64,000 nucleotides of DNA, taken from the NCBI GenBank assembly GCA_034411135.1, contig DAOUMN010000028.1, forward strand, positions 1 through 64,000, given 5' to 3'. The translations under genes and the position numbers were made by a program. Source of the stretch: Bellilinea sp034411135. GTDB lineage: Bacteria; Chloroflexota; Anaerolineae; Anaerolineales; Anaerolineaceae. Each line of letters starts with the position of its first letter. Position 1 is the stretch's first letter. The notes under the pieces are model-generated. The model ran no database searches, had not been told where the DNA came from, and saw nothing but the letters and a program-made list of their open reading frames with translations. Shown here one piece after another: positions 33,280-41,909 of this stretch.

Positions 33280-35673
33280 TTATTCGCCGCTTCGCTTCGC
33301 CACGTTGATCCGTTCCTCAAGCTGTTCCAGACCGCTTATTAACTCGGCGGTCAAGGTTTCGACCTCGCGGGCTGCTGCCTCAAATAAGGCACGATCCTGA
33401 GACTGAAAGGTCTCTACTGCTTTACGGGTTGCCTGATGGAACCGAACGTGCACGTCTTCCAGATCGGTAAATTCTTTGAGATGTCCGTAATGTTCCTTGC
33501 CTGCTCCGTAATACCATCTGCCAAGTGAACACTCGGCATGGGTGACGACGCCGTAGGAATTCATCACATTGTCTTTGATCGCGGTGCGCAGGCGACGCAG
33601 CCAGGCACGGTGTGCCTGGCGCACCATTTGAAATCGCATCTGAACATCCTGCCCGTCGTCGGTCTGGAAATTTGCCACCATCTGAATCAGTGTTTGAGCC
33701 AGTTCCGCCAGCGTGTTTGCTGAGTTGGACACTTCTTCCACTTGGGCGCTTAACTCTTCGGTGGAAGCGGATACCTCCTCGATAGAAGCGCTGTTTTCTT
33801 CACTGATGCTGGCAATGTTTTCGATGGCTTCGCCCACTTGCCCGGAACCGGCAGCCATTTGCTCGGTTGCGGCAGTGTTTTCCTCCACTACTGCCGAAAC
33901 GCTGTCCATGGCGCTGGATAGCTGCTCTGCCAACGTGTCGATGTTGCGCGCTGCTTGGGCAATCTCTTCGCCAGATTGTAAACTCTGCCGTGAAGACGCC
34001 AGCAGTTCGTCCAGCGCCGTGCGCGACTGGGCTGCCAATCCAACTCCTTGTTGCACTTCTCCGGCGCTATCGTTCATGGATTTTACTGCCTGGTTGACCG
34101 AGGATTGAATTTCACCGATCAATGCGGCAATTTCATGGGTCGCCTGGGCAGATTTTTCAGCCAATTTGCGTACTTCATCCGCCACCACCGCGAAGCCTTT
34201 ACCGTGTTCACCTGCCCGAGCTGCTTCAATGGCTGCATTCAGCGCCAGCAGGTTGGTTTGCGAGGCGATGTCGTCAATCGTTTCCAGGATCGACCCAATC
34301 TGCTGCGAGCGGGCACCCATTTCCTGCACCTTCATCGAAGACTGTCCAACCGACTCACGGATGCGGTCCATGCCCTTGACAGTCTCCTCGATGACCTGTG
34401 CACTTTTTTGACTGGTTTCAACTGCACGAGTGGAGGTCCTGACCTGCTCACTGGCGCGGTTCGAAATTTCACGCGTGGCACTGGTGATCTGACCAGCAAC
34501 CTCGGCTGCCTTACTCACTGAAGCTGCCTGTTCCTGTGCTCCGCGTGCCACTCCATCGATAGCGCGTGCCATTTGATGGATCGAAGCGTTGGTCTGGCTC
34601 ACAGCGCTTGCCTGCTGGGTGATTCCTTGCGCGACCTGCTGCAATGTACCTGCGATTTGTGCGCTCGCCATGCCGCTTTGGTCCGCTGCCCCCGATAATT
34701 CATCCGATGCCAGGCTCATTGAAAGCGCGCTTTGAGTGAACTGGGCGATCATCGCATGGAGCATGCCTGACATCTGTTGGAAAGTGTTGCCCAACAGATC
34801 ATCGCTGCCTTTCGGCTCGATTCGAACGGTTAGGTCGCCCTTTCCCATCGCCTGGGTTATGGTCGCCATGTTCTGTAAATAGGCTTCAGTTGCCATCAAA
34901 CTGGCTGCCAGGCTGCCGGCTTCATCTTTCCGCAAAGCCATCTTCTCCAGTTGATCCAGTTTACGCAGGTCTGTTTCGATCTTCCCCTGGGCAATGTTGC
35001 GCAGCCGATTGGTGATTTGCTCCAAAGGTCGGGTGATATTCAAGCCAATCATCACGTTCAATGTCAAGGATAACCCGACTGTTAACAGGCTGAACAACCA
35101 CACCAAGGTTGAAGCTGAGTGAAACAATTTTCCTCCAGCCATGTAAGCTTCTTCCGCCAGCGTTTCGTTGATGGCTACCAGCTCTTCAAACGACTGGCTG
35201 ACCAGGGCGTGATTTTTTGCCACCCCGCCTTCCTGCAGGGATTTGTACACTGTGCTGCGATTGCCGCTGTCGGTTAGAGCCATTGCCTCCAATACAGCCT
35301 TCTGATAGGCTGCCCAGTACATCTTAAAATTGGCCAATGCCTGACGGGCTTCTGTTGGAACGTTACCCTGCTCGTAAACTCCTAAAAAGGCATTGATTTC
35401 ATCCATATTTTTTTTCAATACATTGCGGGTTTCAGCCCGGACTTCCGGCAGCATGACATAGGTGAGCAAATTGCCCCGTAAATCATATAAAATCGTGTGG
35501 GCACTCCCCAGTTTCTGGATTGAGATGGTCTGGTCAAGATACAAGGATTCGAGCCGCTGATTGATGGACCGCATGTTCAGAAAACCTACTACTGCAACCA
35601 GCAGGACAAAAATGGCTCCGATGACTGCTGCCCCAATCAATTTTGGCTTGGTATTGAAATGATTCAAAATCAC
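33280..35673 (-). CDS. Methyl-accepting chemotaxis protein with CZB domain
   Basis: A 797-residue chemoreceptor: membrane helix about 8-28, a four-helix-bundle sensor (30-180), a second helix (about 190-212), HAMP (212-265), a second HAMP-like segment, the MA signalling domain (about 330-640, hairpin tip DIASQTNLLALNAAIEAARAGE), and a C-terminal zinc-binding CZB domain (about 680-790: HRAWLRRLR, CSLGRWYY, HVRFHQ). CZB senses zinc or oxidants such as hypochlorite. I place the start at GTG 35673, eight bases after AAAGGAG; the upstream in-frame ATG 35691 would put that site inside the gene. No other chemotaxis gene is in the window. Confidence 0.9.
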   Translation of the reverse strand: MILNHFNTKPKLIGAAVIGAIFVLLVAVVGFLNMRSINQRLESLYLDQTISIQKLGSAHTILYDLRGNLLTYVMLPEVRAETRNVLKKNMDEINAFLGVYEQGNVPTEARQALANFKMYWAAYQKAVLEAMALTDSGNRSTVYKSLQEGGVAKNHALVSQSFEELVAINETLAEEAYMAGGKLFHSASTLVWLFSLLTVGLSLTLNVMIGLNITRPLEQITNRLRNIAQGKIETDLRKLDQLEKMALRKDEAGSLAASLMATEAYLQNMATITQAMGKGDLTVRIEPKGSDDLLGNTFQQMSGMLHAMIAQFTQSALSMSLASDELSGAADQSGMASAQIAGTLQQVAQGITQQASAVSQTNASIHQMARAIDGVARGAQEQAASVSKAAEVAGQITSATREISNRASEQVRTSTRAVETSQKSAQVIEETVKGMDRIRESVGQSSMKVQEMGARSQQIGSILETIDDIASQTNLLALNAAIEAARAGEHGKGFAVVADEVRKLAEKSAQATHEIAALIGEIQSSVNQAVKSMNDSAGEVQQGVGLAAQSRTALDELLASSRQSLQSGEEIAQAARNIDTLAEQLSSAMDSVSAVVEENTAATEQMAAGSGQVGEAIENIASISEENSASIEEVSASTEELSAQVEEVSNSANTLAELAQTLIQMVANFQTDDGQDVQMRFQMVRQAHRAWLRRLRTAIKDNVMNSYGVVTHAECSLGRWYYGAGKEHYGHLKEFTDLEDVHVRFHQATRKAVETFQSQDRALFEAAAREVETLTAELISGLEQLEERINVAKRSGE

Positions 35674-35831
35674 GCCGTTGACTCCTTTCATACGGTAGGA
35701 AATAGACTTGATGTGTCCCCCTTAGATTTATAGCCAAAAGATACGAAAAAATCCATAAAATCCTTTCGTTGTGGTTGTAAATTTCGTGTAAAATCCGCTC
35801 TGTTTTATTCACTTCACCACCGGAGAGTTCA

Positions 35832-36776
35832 TTGAATCTGACGACCAATGTTGAACGCCGCGCCCGAACTGCCGGGAAAGGCTACACCATTGCCCTGATC
35901 GGTATCCTGATCTGGTCAACCACCGCGATATTCATCCGCTATCTGACCGAATACCAGCGCGTTCCACCCATTCTACTGGCGGCTTGGCGTGACTTGCTGG
36001 CATGCCTGGCGCTGATTTTTGGGTTGGCGTTGCTCAGCCGCGGTTTGCTGCACCTGGCACGTTCACACACCCGCTTCATCTTGCTGTATGGGCTGCTGTT
36101 GGCGTTGTTCAATGCCCTGTGGACGCTGTCGGTTGCGTTTAATGGGGCTGCCATTTCAGTCGTGCTGGTGTACAGCTCCGCGGCGTTTACCGCCGTGCTT
36201 GCCCGCTATCTGTTTAGTGAGTTGCTTTCCTGGGTCAAAGGAATGGCAATTTTGATCAGCCTGGCGGGTTGTGTGCTGGTGGCAGGTGCGTTGCAGCCGC
36301 AAGCCTGGCAGTTAAATCCACTCGGTGTGCTGACCGGACTGCTCTCCGGGCTAGCGATGAGCGGGTACAGCCTGTGCGGGAAGGAGTCGGCACGACGTGG
36401 CATCTCTGCCTGGACGGCGCTGACGTATACATTTGGCATTGCAGCGGTGATCCTGTTTGCCGCCAGCGCGGTTCTGCCCGAGTCTCTCGGCGCTGCACCG
36501 CGTGGGGCGCACCTATTGCCCGTGTTGGACGTTGCCGGCTGGGGAGCGCTGATCGTCCTGGCAGTTGGTCCGACGATTGGCGGATACGGCTTGTATACAC
36601 TGAGCATGAGTTACCTGCCCGCCTCGGTGGTTAATTTGATTGCCACTCTGGAACCCTCCCTAACCGGAGTGCAAGCCTATTTTTTACTCGGCGAACGCTT
36701 TACTGCTGAACAGATTACCGGCAGTCTGATGATTCTTGCCGGGGTGGTTGCGTTGCGTCTTTTGGAAAAAAGCTGA
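35832..36776 (+). CDS. EamA-family (DMT) permease
   Basis: A 314-residue ten-helix transporter with two EamA repeats: first TIALIGILIWSTTAIFIRYL, second LTGLLSGLAMSGYSLCGKES with the late VNLIATLEPSLTGVQAYFLLGE motif typical of the family. It probably exports metabolites or amino acids; substrate unknown. The TTG start follows CCGGAGAG by four bases, and a TAAAAT -10-like box lies at about 35787. Convergent with the rRNA methyltransferase gene, five bases between stops. Confidence 0.85.
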   Translation: MNLTTNVERRARTAGKGYTIALIGILIWSTTAIFIRYLTEYQRVPPILLAAWRDLLACLALIFGLALLSRGLLHLARSHTRFILLYGLLLALFNALWTLSVAFNGAAISVVLVYSSAAFTAVLARYLFSELLSWVKGMAILISLAGCVLVAGALQPQAWQLNPLGVLTGLLSGLAMSGYSLCGKESARRGISAWTALTYTFGIAAVILFAASAVLPESLGAAPRGAHLLPVLDVAGWGALIVLAVGPTIGGYGLYTLSMSYLPASVVNLIATLEPSLTGVQAYFLLGERFTAEQITGSLMILAGVVALRLLEKS

Positions 36777-36781
36777 CCGGA

Positions 36782-37819
36782 TCAGCGCGCAGCTGCCTGG
36801 TCTTTGCGTGTGATACGCAGCAGGGCAATCTTGGTCGGGTGGTTGAAGGGCTCTGGGTCGACCGGTGGGGTTGCCGTGCGGGTTTGCGCATAGCCGATTA
36901 TATCCTGTGGCACAGGGATGATCTGTTCCAGTTGCAGGTAACCGCTTGCCGCGGCTTGTTCAATGGTTTGAATAAATTCACGCCCACTCAGAAAAAGTGC
37001 ATTGTTCACCAGCACCAGCCAACCTTGATGGGCTACCAGCGGACGCACTTTGTTGAGCAAGCCAAGCGGATTCTCGCCTGGAGCGATTTGGCCACCCTCG
37101 CCGGTTGAAAAATAGGGTGGGTCGAGCACCACGCAGTCAAACAGCCTGCCAGCGCGCTTTAACCCGTCGACTACTTTGAAAAAATCACCTTCAAGGTGGT
37201 CTGAGGGGCGTGCCTGCCAGCCGTTAAGTTCATAAGTGCGTTGAGCCAGGCGCAGAAAGCGGCTGTTTTGGTCGCTTTGTAGTACTTGTCTTGCTCCACC
37301 CGCCAGTGCTGCTGCCCCCAGGCTGCCAGTGTAGGCAAAGGTGTTCAGCATGGTTTTCCCAGCCAGGTTTGTCTTAAGCCATGCCCGCAGTTCGCGTGTG
37401 TCCAGGTAAAAGCTGGCATCCTGGTTGAGGCGCAAATTCACCGCATAGTGAACCCCATTTTCAACAATATGGGTGCATAACTCGCCTGTCTTGCCGCGCC
37501 GTATCACCCCGCGGCGTTCCTGCGAGTTAGGGCTGTTGCGTGTCTTGACCAGCACCGTGCGCAGCCAACGCAACTGGTCCAGAAAAAACTGTTCTAAAGC
37601 TACCAGCAGTTCTTGCAGAGCCTGCGGCTGCCCAGCATAATTGTAGATTAGCAGCGTATCCCCAAAAACATCTACTACCAGATCGGGACAGCCTTCGTAG
37701 AAACCGCTGAACAGGCGCAGCGCAAAAGGCTGCGGAGATTCCAACAATAGCTGGCGGGCTTTCAAAGCCGGTTCCAATCGGGTTAGCAATTCTTCGCGGC
37801 TGGCGGGGGGCACATTCAT
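36782..37819 (-). CDS. RlmI-like class I rRNA (cytosine-C5) methyltransferase
   Basis: A 345-residue SAM-dependent methyltransferase of the RlmI/RlmK-related group. The SAM-binding motif reads TMLNTFAYTGSLGAAALAGG (about 155-175) with acidic residues after it (VLQSDQNSRFL), and the catalytic motif is DCVVLDPPYFSTG (about 230-242). The N-terminal RFD-like beta domain precedes it, but the PUA domain of true RlmI is not visible, so the exact target base is uncertain. TATAAT ends seven bases before the ATG with no ribosome site, pointing to a leaderless transcript. Confidence 0.83.
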   Translation of the reverse strand: MNVPPASREELLTRLEPALKARQLLLESPQPFALRLFSGFYEGCPDLVVDVFGDTLLIYNYAGQPQALQELLVALEQFFLDQLRWLRTVLVKTRNSPNSQERRGVIRRGKTGELCTHIVENGVHYAVNLRLNQDASFYLDTRELRAWLKTNLAGKTMLNTFAYTGSLGAAALAGGARQVLQSDQNSRFLRLAQRTYELNGWQARPSDHLEGDFFKVVDGLKRAGRLFDCVVLDPPYFSTGEGGQIAPGENPLGLLNKVRPLVAHQGWLVLVNNALFLSGREFIQTIEQAAASGYLQLEQIIPVPQDIIGYAQTRTATPPVDPEPFNHPTKIALLRITRKDQAAAR

Positions 37820-37826
37820 GTGCCTG

Positions 37827-37832
37827 ATTATA
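37827..37832 (-). promoter_or_regulatory. -10 box (TATAAT) giving a leaderless start for the RlmI-like gene
   Basis: On the minus strand TATAAT is followed by seven bases and the ATG. No Shine-Dalgarno site is present. The -35 region is poor. Confidence 0.6.
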
Positions 37833-37956
37833 GCGACTTTACAAAATTATTAATCGTTTGTTTACCCGATTTTGATTGTATTTTTACGAATTTTCTGCAT
37901 AATGATGAGTAAGTGAAGCAACTGAAACCACTTCTGCAGGCTGCAAAGGCAAACGA

Positions 37957-38097
37957 ATGAGGTCTTCACTGGACGGACAAGCGGCAATTCTTCCTTATTC
38001 ATCTTCTTCCTTCCCTCTGGCTCGCTATGAGCCCTCTTCTTCCCGACCGGCGATGGAATGCTCCATCGCCGGTTCGCTTTTGACGAGGCAATCATGA
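37957..38097 (+). CDS. Possible 46-residue leader ORF coupled to the RNase H-like gene
   Basis: ATG 37957 sits seven bases after AAAGG and opens 46 codons rich in Ser, Pro and Ala. Its TGA (38095-38097) overlaps the RNase H-like ATG (38094) by ATGA, the geometry of translational coupling. A perfect 12-bp hairpin lies within its last third. No homologue is recognised, and codon use is not diagnostic, so it may be a regulatory leader peptide or chance. Confidence 0.4.
   Translation: MRSSLDGQAAILPYSSSSFPLARYEPSSSRPAMECSIAGSLLTRQS
38046..38081 (+). promoter_or_regulatory. Perfect 12-bp hairpin 20 bases before the RNase H-like gene
   Basis: ACCGGCGATGGA-ATGC-TCCATCGCCGGT is followed by TCGCTTTT. 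It lies inside the putative leader ORF. It resembles an attenuator or imperfect terminator and could also mask the ribosome site context of the gene at 38094. Confidence 0.55.
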
Positions 38098-38642
38098 CCA
38101 TAACTCTTTACTTCGACGGACTTTTCATGGGTATTCCGAAGAAATCCTGCCCGGCAACCGGCGCTGGGTTTATGTGTTACGGATGGATTGCCTGGCGTGG
38201 CAGCCGGGTTATCGCCCGCGGGCATGGCGGTTATCTGCGTGGTCGTGACGCCAGCTCCAACATTGCCGAATATCTGGCGTTGATCGAAGGTCTGGAGGCG
38301 CTGCGCGACATGGGCGCCAGCCAGGAGTTGATCCACGTGATTGGCGATGCCAAATCGATCATCGAGCAGATGCAGGGAGTGTCATCGGTGCATTCCGATC
38401 ACATTCGCCCGTTGCACGAAAAAGCTCAGCGAATTGCCGCTTCATTTCGCTGGTTGAATTGGAAATGGATTCCACGCCGCAGCAACCGCGAGGCAGATGC
38501 ACTGACCCGCCGGGCGCTGCGCCAGATCCGCGCCAATCCGGGCAGTTATGCCACAGCGCTGCAGGCAATCAACCCGGCTGTGCCCGGCAGCCGCCTGAAG
38601 CGAAAATTCTGGCCCGTGCTGGATTTGCGGATTTACGGCTGA
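38094..38642 (+). CDS. RNase H-like domain protein (ribonuclease HI family)
   Basis: A 182-residue protein of the RNase HI fold. Metal-binding acidic residues are visible: ITLYFDG (Asp about 7), NIAEYLALIEGLEAL (Glu), VIGDAKSIIEQM (Asp) and RRSNREADALTRRAL (Asp). The pattern resembles plant-type and Mycobacterium Rv2228c-like RNase HI domains that degrade RNA in RNA-DNA hybrids. A basic C-terminal extension of about 40 residues follows. I choose ATG 38094 (GACGAGG six bases upstream) instead of 38058. It overlaps the convergent phosphatase gene by ten bases at the 3' end. Confidence 0.82.
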   Translation: MTITLYFDGLFMGIPKKSCPATGAGFMCYGWIAWRGSRVIARGHGGYLRGRDASSNIAEYLALIEGLEALRDMGASQELIHVIGDAKSIIEQMQGVSSVHSDHIRPLHEKAQRIAASFRWLNWKWIPRRSNREADALTRRALRQIRANPGSYATALQAINPAVPGSRLKRKFWPVLDLRIYG

Positions 38643-39184
38643 GCCGTTTCCGCTGCATATTGTTCGATCAGTTCGCGTTGCACCCGCGTTGGACGGATGA
38701 ATTTGCGCACCTTACGGATGCGTTCCCAGGCAGTCTGGGGTGAATCGCCGCGTGATATCAGGTAGGCGGCTGCCATGGTTGGTGCCCGCCCGACCCCCGC
38801 CCCGCAATGAATGTACACTTTACCCTCTTGGGCAATTACCTGGGTGATGAACGCAACGCCCTGCTGCAAATATTCCATGGTTGGGGCGGTATCATCCACG
38901 GTTGGCAGGTGCAGGTATGCTGGGATATCCAGCCCAAGCGCCAGATCGTCGAATTCCGAGCGCAGGTTGACCACCCCATTAATTCCCCATGCCTGCAAAA
39001 TTTTCCAGCCGCGCTTGCGGAACTGTGCCCCAACGAATAATTGCGGGGTCACCTGGCACTGCCGCCGGATAGGCGTATCCAGTACCAGCCGGTTGAAGAC
39101 GTTGAACATCCACAAGCCGGTGGTAGCCATGCCCTGGCTGGCAAGACGCACCTGCAGCAGGCGCAGGAACTTAAGTGCGTCCAT
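38633..39184 (-). CDS. Dual-specificity protein phosphatase-like protein
   Basis: A 183-residue phosphatase of the Cys-dependent superfamily. The P-loop HCGAGVGRAPT (about 140-150) contains the nucleophile Cys and the Arg five residues later. The general-acid Asp is plausibly in LPTVDDTAPTMEYL, 30 residues before. DSP-like enzymes act on phosphoproteins or phosphorylated sugars and lipids. The frame is open to 39316, overlapping the kinase gene; I prefer ATG 39184 because family similarity begins near there, but the ribosome site is weak (GAAGCG), and ATG 39130 is another option. Downstream of a PfkB kinase in the same operon. Confidence 0.78.
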   Translation of the reverse strand: MDALKFLRLLQVRLASQGMATTGLWMFNVFNRLVLDTPIRRQCQVTPQLFVGAQFRKRGWKILQAWGINGVVNLRSEFDDLALGLDIPAYLHLPTVDDTAPTMEYLQQGVAFITQVIAQEGKVYIHCGAGVGRAPTMAAAYLISRGDSPQTAWERIRKVRKFIRPTRVQRELIEQYAAETAQP

Positions 39185-39279
39185 GGTCGCTTCGCGGTCG
39201 GATTTGCCTTCGATCTCCAACGCTGTGTCCTCGTTTCCTTGCGGTAATGAGCCGATTGTAGCCGCTTGAGCGGCTGCGG

Positions 39280-40206
39280 TCAAGCCGCTGGCTGGCTGGG
39301 AAAAACCCGCCGGCACCAGGTTTCCAACCCTGGCGGATCGAGAAAGCCGTTCGCAGCCGATACCGCGCCAATCTTGTAAGAGGCGAACACCGCCGCTTTG
39401 CGGATAGCGACTCGCACACTATCACCCTGGTGGAAGGCATGTAAAAAGGCGGAGAACAATGCATCGCCTGCACCGATAGTGTTGACCGGCGGGCGGGTGC
39501 TTACTGCCGGGATGTGTTCGATCACTCCACTGCTCCGCTCCGCCAAAAGGCAGCCTTCTGCGCCCATCCCAATAACCACAATTTCCGCCGGGTAACGCGC
39601 CAGCACTGCCTGTGCCCATTCCACCGCGGGTGCGGGCAGCCGTTCGTGACTCATGAATAGGATGCGCGAAAATTGCATGAAATCGCGGTTGTAATCATCC
39701 TCTAGATCAGCAATGGCATGCACATCGGTTGCGATCCACTTGCCTGCACGGTGCGCCCGGACGAGCAGCGGACGGGAAAAATTGATGTTGCATAACACCG
39801 CCAGATCACAATCTGTCAGCGCACGGTCGAATGAATCGAGGGGGTAGGCTTGCTCCTGGATGTCCTTGAGATCGGTGTGAATCTGCCGCCTACCCTGCGC
39901 GTCGTACAGGATCACGGATTGAGGCGTTTCTTCCAGCCTGCCCAGCACACCGTCAGCGGGAATGCCGTCGCGTTTGAGCGCATCCCGCACTAGCCAGGCA
40001 GCCGGGTCGGACTTGCCGATCAACGATAAAAAGCGCAGTGGGCTGCCCAAAACGGTCAGGGCGCGGGCGAGGTTATAGCCCACCCCCGATACGCTGCTGT
40101 GAATGCCGAAGAATGGATAAGTGACCGGGAAGTAGTCCAGCGGAAAATGCTCTACCCGTAAGGTGGTTTCAATATTGATCAATCCGGAGATCAGGACAGC
40201 GCCCAT
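39280..40206 (-). CDS. PfkB-family carbohydrate kinase
   Basis: A 308-residue ribokinase-fold kinase phosphorylating a sugar or nucleoside. It has an N-terminal G-G-like substrate motif (SSVSGVGYNLARALTVLG), a lid region, and the PfkB signature 2 with the catalytic base: PPVNTIGAGDALFSAFLHAF (Asp about 257). Substrate is not predictable. It lies 13 bases after a mutarotase-fold protein gene and before a DSP-like phosphatase, so the three may process one sugar and its phosphate. Confidence 0.87.
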   Translation of the reverse strand: MGAVLISGLINIETTLRVEHFPLDYFPVTYPFFGIHSSVSGVGYNLARALTVLGSPLRFLSLIGKSDPAAWLVRDALKRDGIPADGVLGRLEETPQSVILYDAQGRRQIHTDLKDIQEQAYPLDSFDRALTDCDLAVLCNINFSRPLLVRAHRAGKWIATDVHAIADLEDDYNRDFMQFSRILFMSHERLPAPAVEWAQAVLARYPAEIVVIGMGAEGCLLAERSSGVIEHIPAVSTRPPVNTIGAGDALFSAFLHAFHQGDSVRVAIRKAAVFASYKIGAVSAANGFLDPPGLETWCRRVFPSQPAA

Positions 40207-40219
40207 GCGCTTGTGTAAG

Positions 40220-41128
40220 TCAGATCACCGTTTCGACAATGCGGGTAAGTACGTGCCGCTCGACCTGGGCATCGTTGTGCGGGGTGGGCACATCCCGGAA
40301 CAGGTACCAGTCCTCAACGTGTTCGACCGCACCGCCCGGCGGCAGGGTTTGCATGGCGCCAAGCGTCTCCAATTCAAGGAAACGGTCATTGACGAATACT
40401 TCTACATTGCTGCCGTAGTCGGGGTATTCCGCCCCCATTTCGGCGGAAAAACGTTTGATGAACAGGTGACCGCGCCGGGCGTAGGCGCACCATCCGCCTG
40501 GGATGAGCGCACCGATCTTTTGTGGCACTTTCAACATGCCGTCCTGGCGGATGAGGATATATTGTCTGCCCCAAATGAAGCGCGGGTCGGACAGGTCGGT
40601 GTAAGACCACAACGCCAGCGAGTTGACCGGGGAATAACTTTCCGGATGGGTGCTGCGCGGCGGCATGGGTAGAATGGCCGTTCCGCCGGTTGCCATGACC
40701 GACAACGCCCACGGTGCGAGGCGAATATCCCATACCCCGCGATTGCGCAGCCGGTGAATGACCCGCAAATGTGTCCCCACCGGTGCGAGGCGAATGTCCA
40801 TTTCTTTCTGAATGGATGTGGTGGTCTCCAGCGGTTGAATCAGGCGCACGAATTCGGGGTGTTCCTGGTATTCGACAGCCTCGTTGTCGGGGTAATAACT
40901 ACGTGGCAGGGATTCCGGTGCGTGCCATAGGCGATGACCGCCGTACATGCGCCACTCCTTGCCGCCGCTCTTGCCGGCATGCTCTTCCAGTTCTGCAAAT
41001 TCGTTTTCCTCACCTAGAAAACCGTAGCGGATGATGCGTGGGCCAACATCGGTGGTGATGACCACATCAACCAGCGCATTCTCCAGGCGGAGACAGTTCT
41101 GCCAACCGTTGTAGTTAATCATGTCCAT
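40220..41128 (-). CDS. Mutarotase-fold protein, DUF4380-like
   Basis: A 302-residue beta-rich protein. Start NYNGWQNCLRLENALVDVVI-TTDVGPRIIRYGF resembles the N-terminus of DUF4380/aldose-1-epimerase-like proteins. A GGHRLWHAPES motif (His/Arg, about 63-73) corresponds to the sugar-binding edge, and EHVEDWYLF lies near the end with the acidic residue expected at the active site. The family is mostly uncharacterised; binding of a sugar is a fold-based inference. GGAAAG precedes the ATG. First gene of a three-gene minus-strand run. Confidence 0.68.
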   Translation of the reverse strand: MDMINYNGWQNCLRLENALVDVVITTDVGPRIIRYGFLGEENEFAELEEHAGKSGGKEWRMYGGHRLWHAPESLPRSYYPDNEAVEYQEHPEFVRLIQPLETTTSIQKEMDIRLAPVGTHLRVIHRLRNRGVWDIRLAPWALSVMATGGTAILPMPPRSTHPESYSPVNSLALWSYTDLSDPRFIWGRQYILIRQDGMLKVPQKIGALIPGGWCAYARRGHLFIKRFSAEMGAEYPDYGSNVEVFVNDRFLELETLGAMQTLPPGGAVEHVEDWYLFRDVPTPHNDAQVERHVLTRIVETVI

Positions 41129-41164
41129 GCGCTTTCCAATCCCTAAGCATTCCGAATCCCACGC

Positions 41165-41680
41165 TCATTGCCCAAGAAGGGAAATCAGGATACCGCCAAT
41201 ACCCATACACCCTACCAGAATACCAACCACAAGGAAGATAATCCCTAAAACCAACCCCGCTTTGCTACCCGTTTTTGTCTGTAAGGTGGCGTCAGCCGGG
41301 TTTTGCGGGTCGTAATACACCATCACCTGGCTGCCAGCCGGGAACTGTGCCACGCTTTCCTGCACCTTGCGCAGGTTACTGATCGCCAGCGGCATGCCGA
41401 TGGTAAGCCTGTCGCCAGTGTACGATACCCCGTTAACCTCATACTGGTATTCGACCTGTGCCGAATAGGTTTCACTGGGATCGCCATCCGAATCGGTTGA
41501 GTGGTGGGTCTTGACCCGTGAAACGGTTACTGTGCCGGGTACCGAGGGCCAAGTGACGCTTTGTTCAGCCTTCTGTTTGTCGCGCTGGTAGCGGATGATC
41601 AGAAATACGCCAAGCCCGGCAAACAACACAAATACTCCCCCCAGACAGATCAATCCAATTATCAGACCATTATTTGTCAT
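41165..41680 (-). CDS. DUF3592 membrane protein
   Basis: A 171-residue bitopic protein with an N-terminal helix (about 6-28), an extracytoplasmic beta domain carrying the DUF3592 hallmarks (VPGTVTVSRVKTHHSTDSDG, then GSQVMVYYDPQNPADATLQ), and a C-terminal helix (about 143-166). Function unknown. The start ATG 41680 follows GGGGAGGGTGAC; codons further upstream are the leader. A TATAAT at 41711-41716 gives a leader of about 25 bases. Confidence 0.83.
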   Translation of the reverse strand: MTNNGLIIGLICLGGVFVLFAGLGVFLIIRYQRDKQKAEQSVTWPSVPGTVTVSRVKTHHSTDSDGDPSETYSAQVEYQYEVNGVSYTGDRLTIGMPLAISNLRKVQESVAQFPAGSQVMVYYDPQNPADATLQTKTGSKAGLVLGIIFLVVGILVGCMGIGGILISLLGQ

Positions 41681-41710
41681 GTCACCCTCCCCTGTATTGA
41701 TGTCGGATAG

Positions 41711-41716
41711 ATTATA
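41711..41716 (-). promoter_or_regulatory. -10 box (TATAAT) of the DUF3592 gene
   Basis: A perfect TATAAT on the minus strand lies 30 bases before the DUF3592 ATG, with a good ribosome site in between. Confidence 0.55.
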
Positions 41717-41909
41717 CACAACTTCTCCCTTGCCTGTATCGATTCAGCGGGCGCAATCGTTGTTCTGGTCAGCGCTTTCCGCTGGACACCCGCGTGCGGT
41801 GGATCTTGCTCAATGAACCCTGCTGTCGCCGCAGGCGCTGTTTGCAGCCGCCAACGTGCGCGCGGGCAGCCGGGCTGGATTAGCTGGGAAAAGTTTCGAA
41901 CAAGACCAG

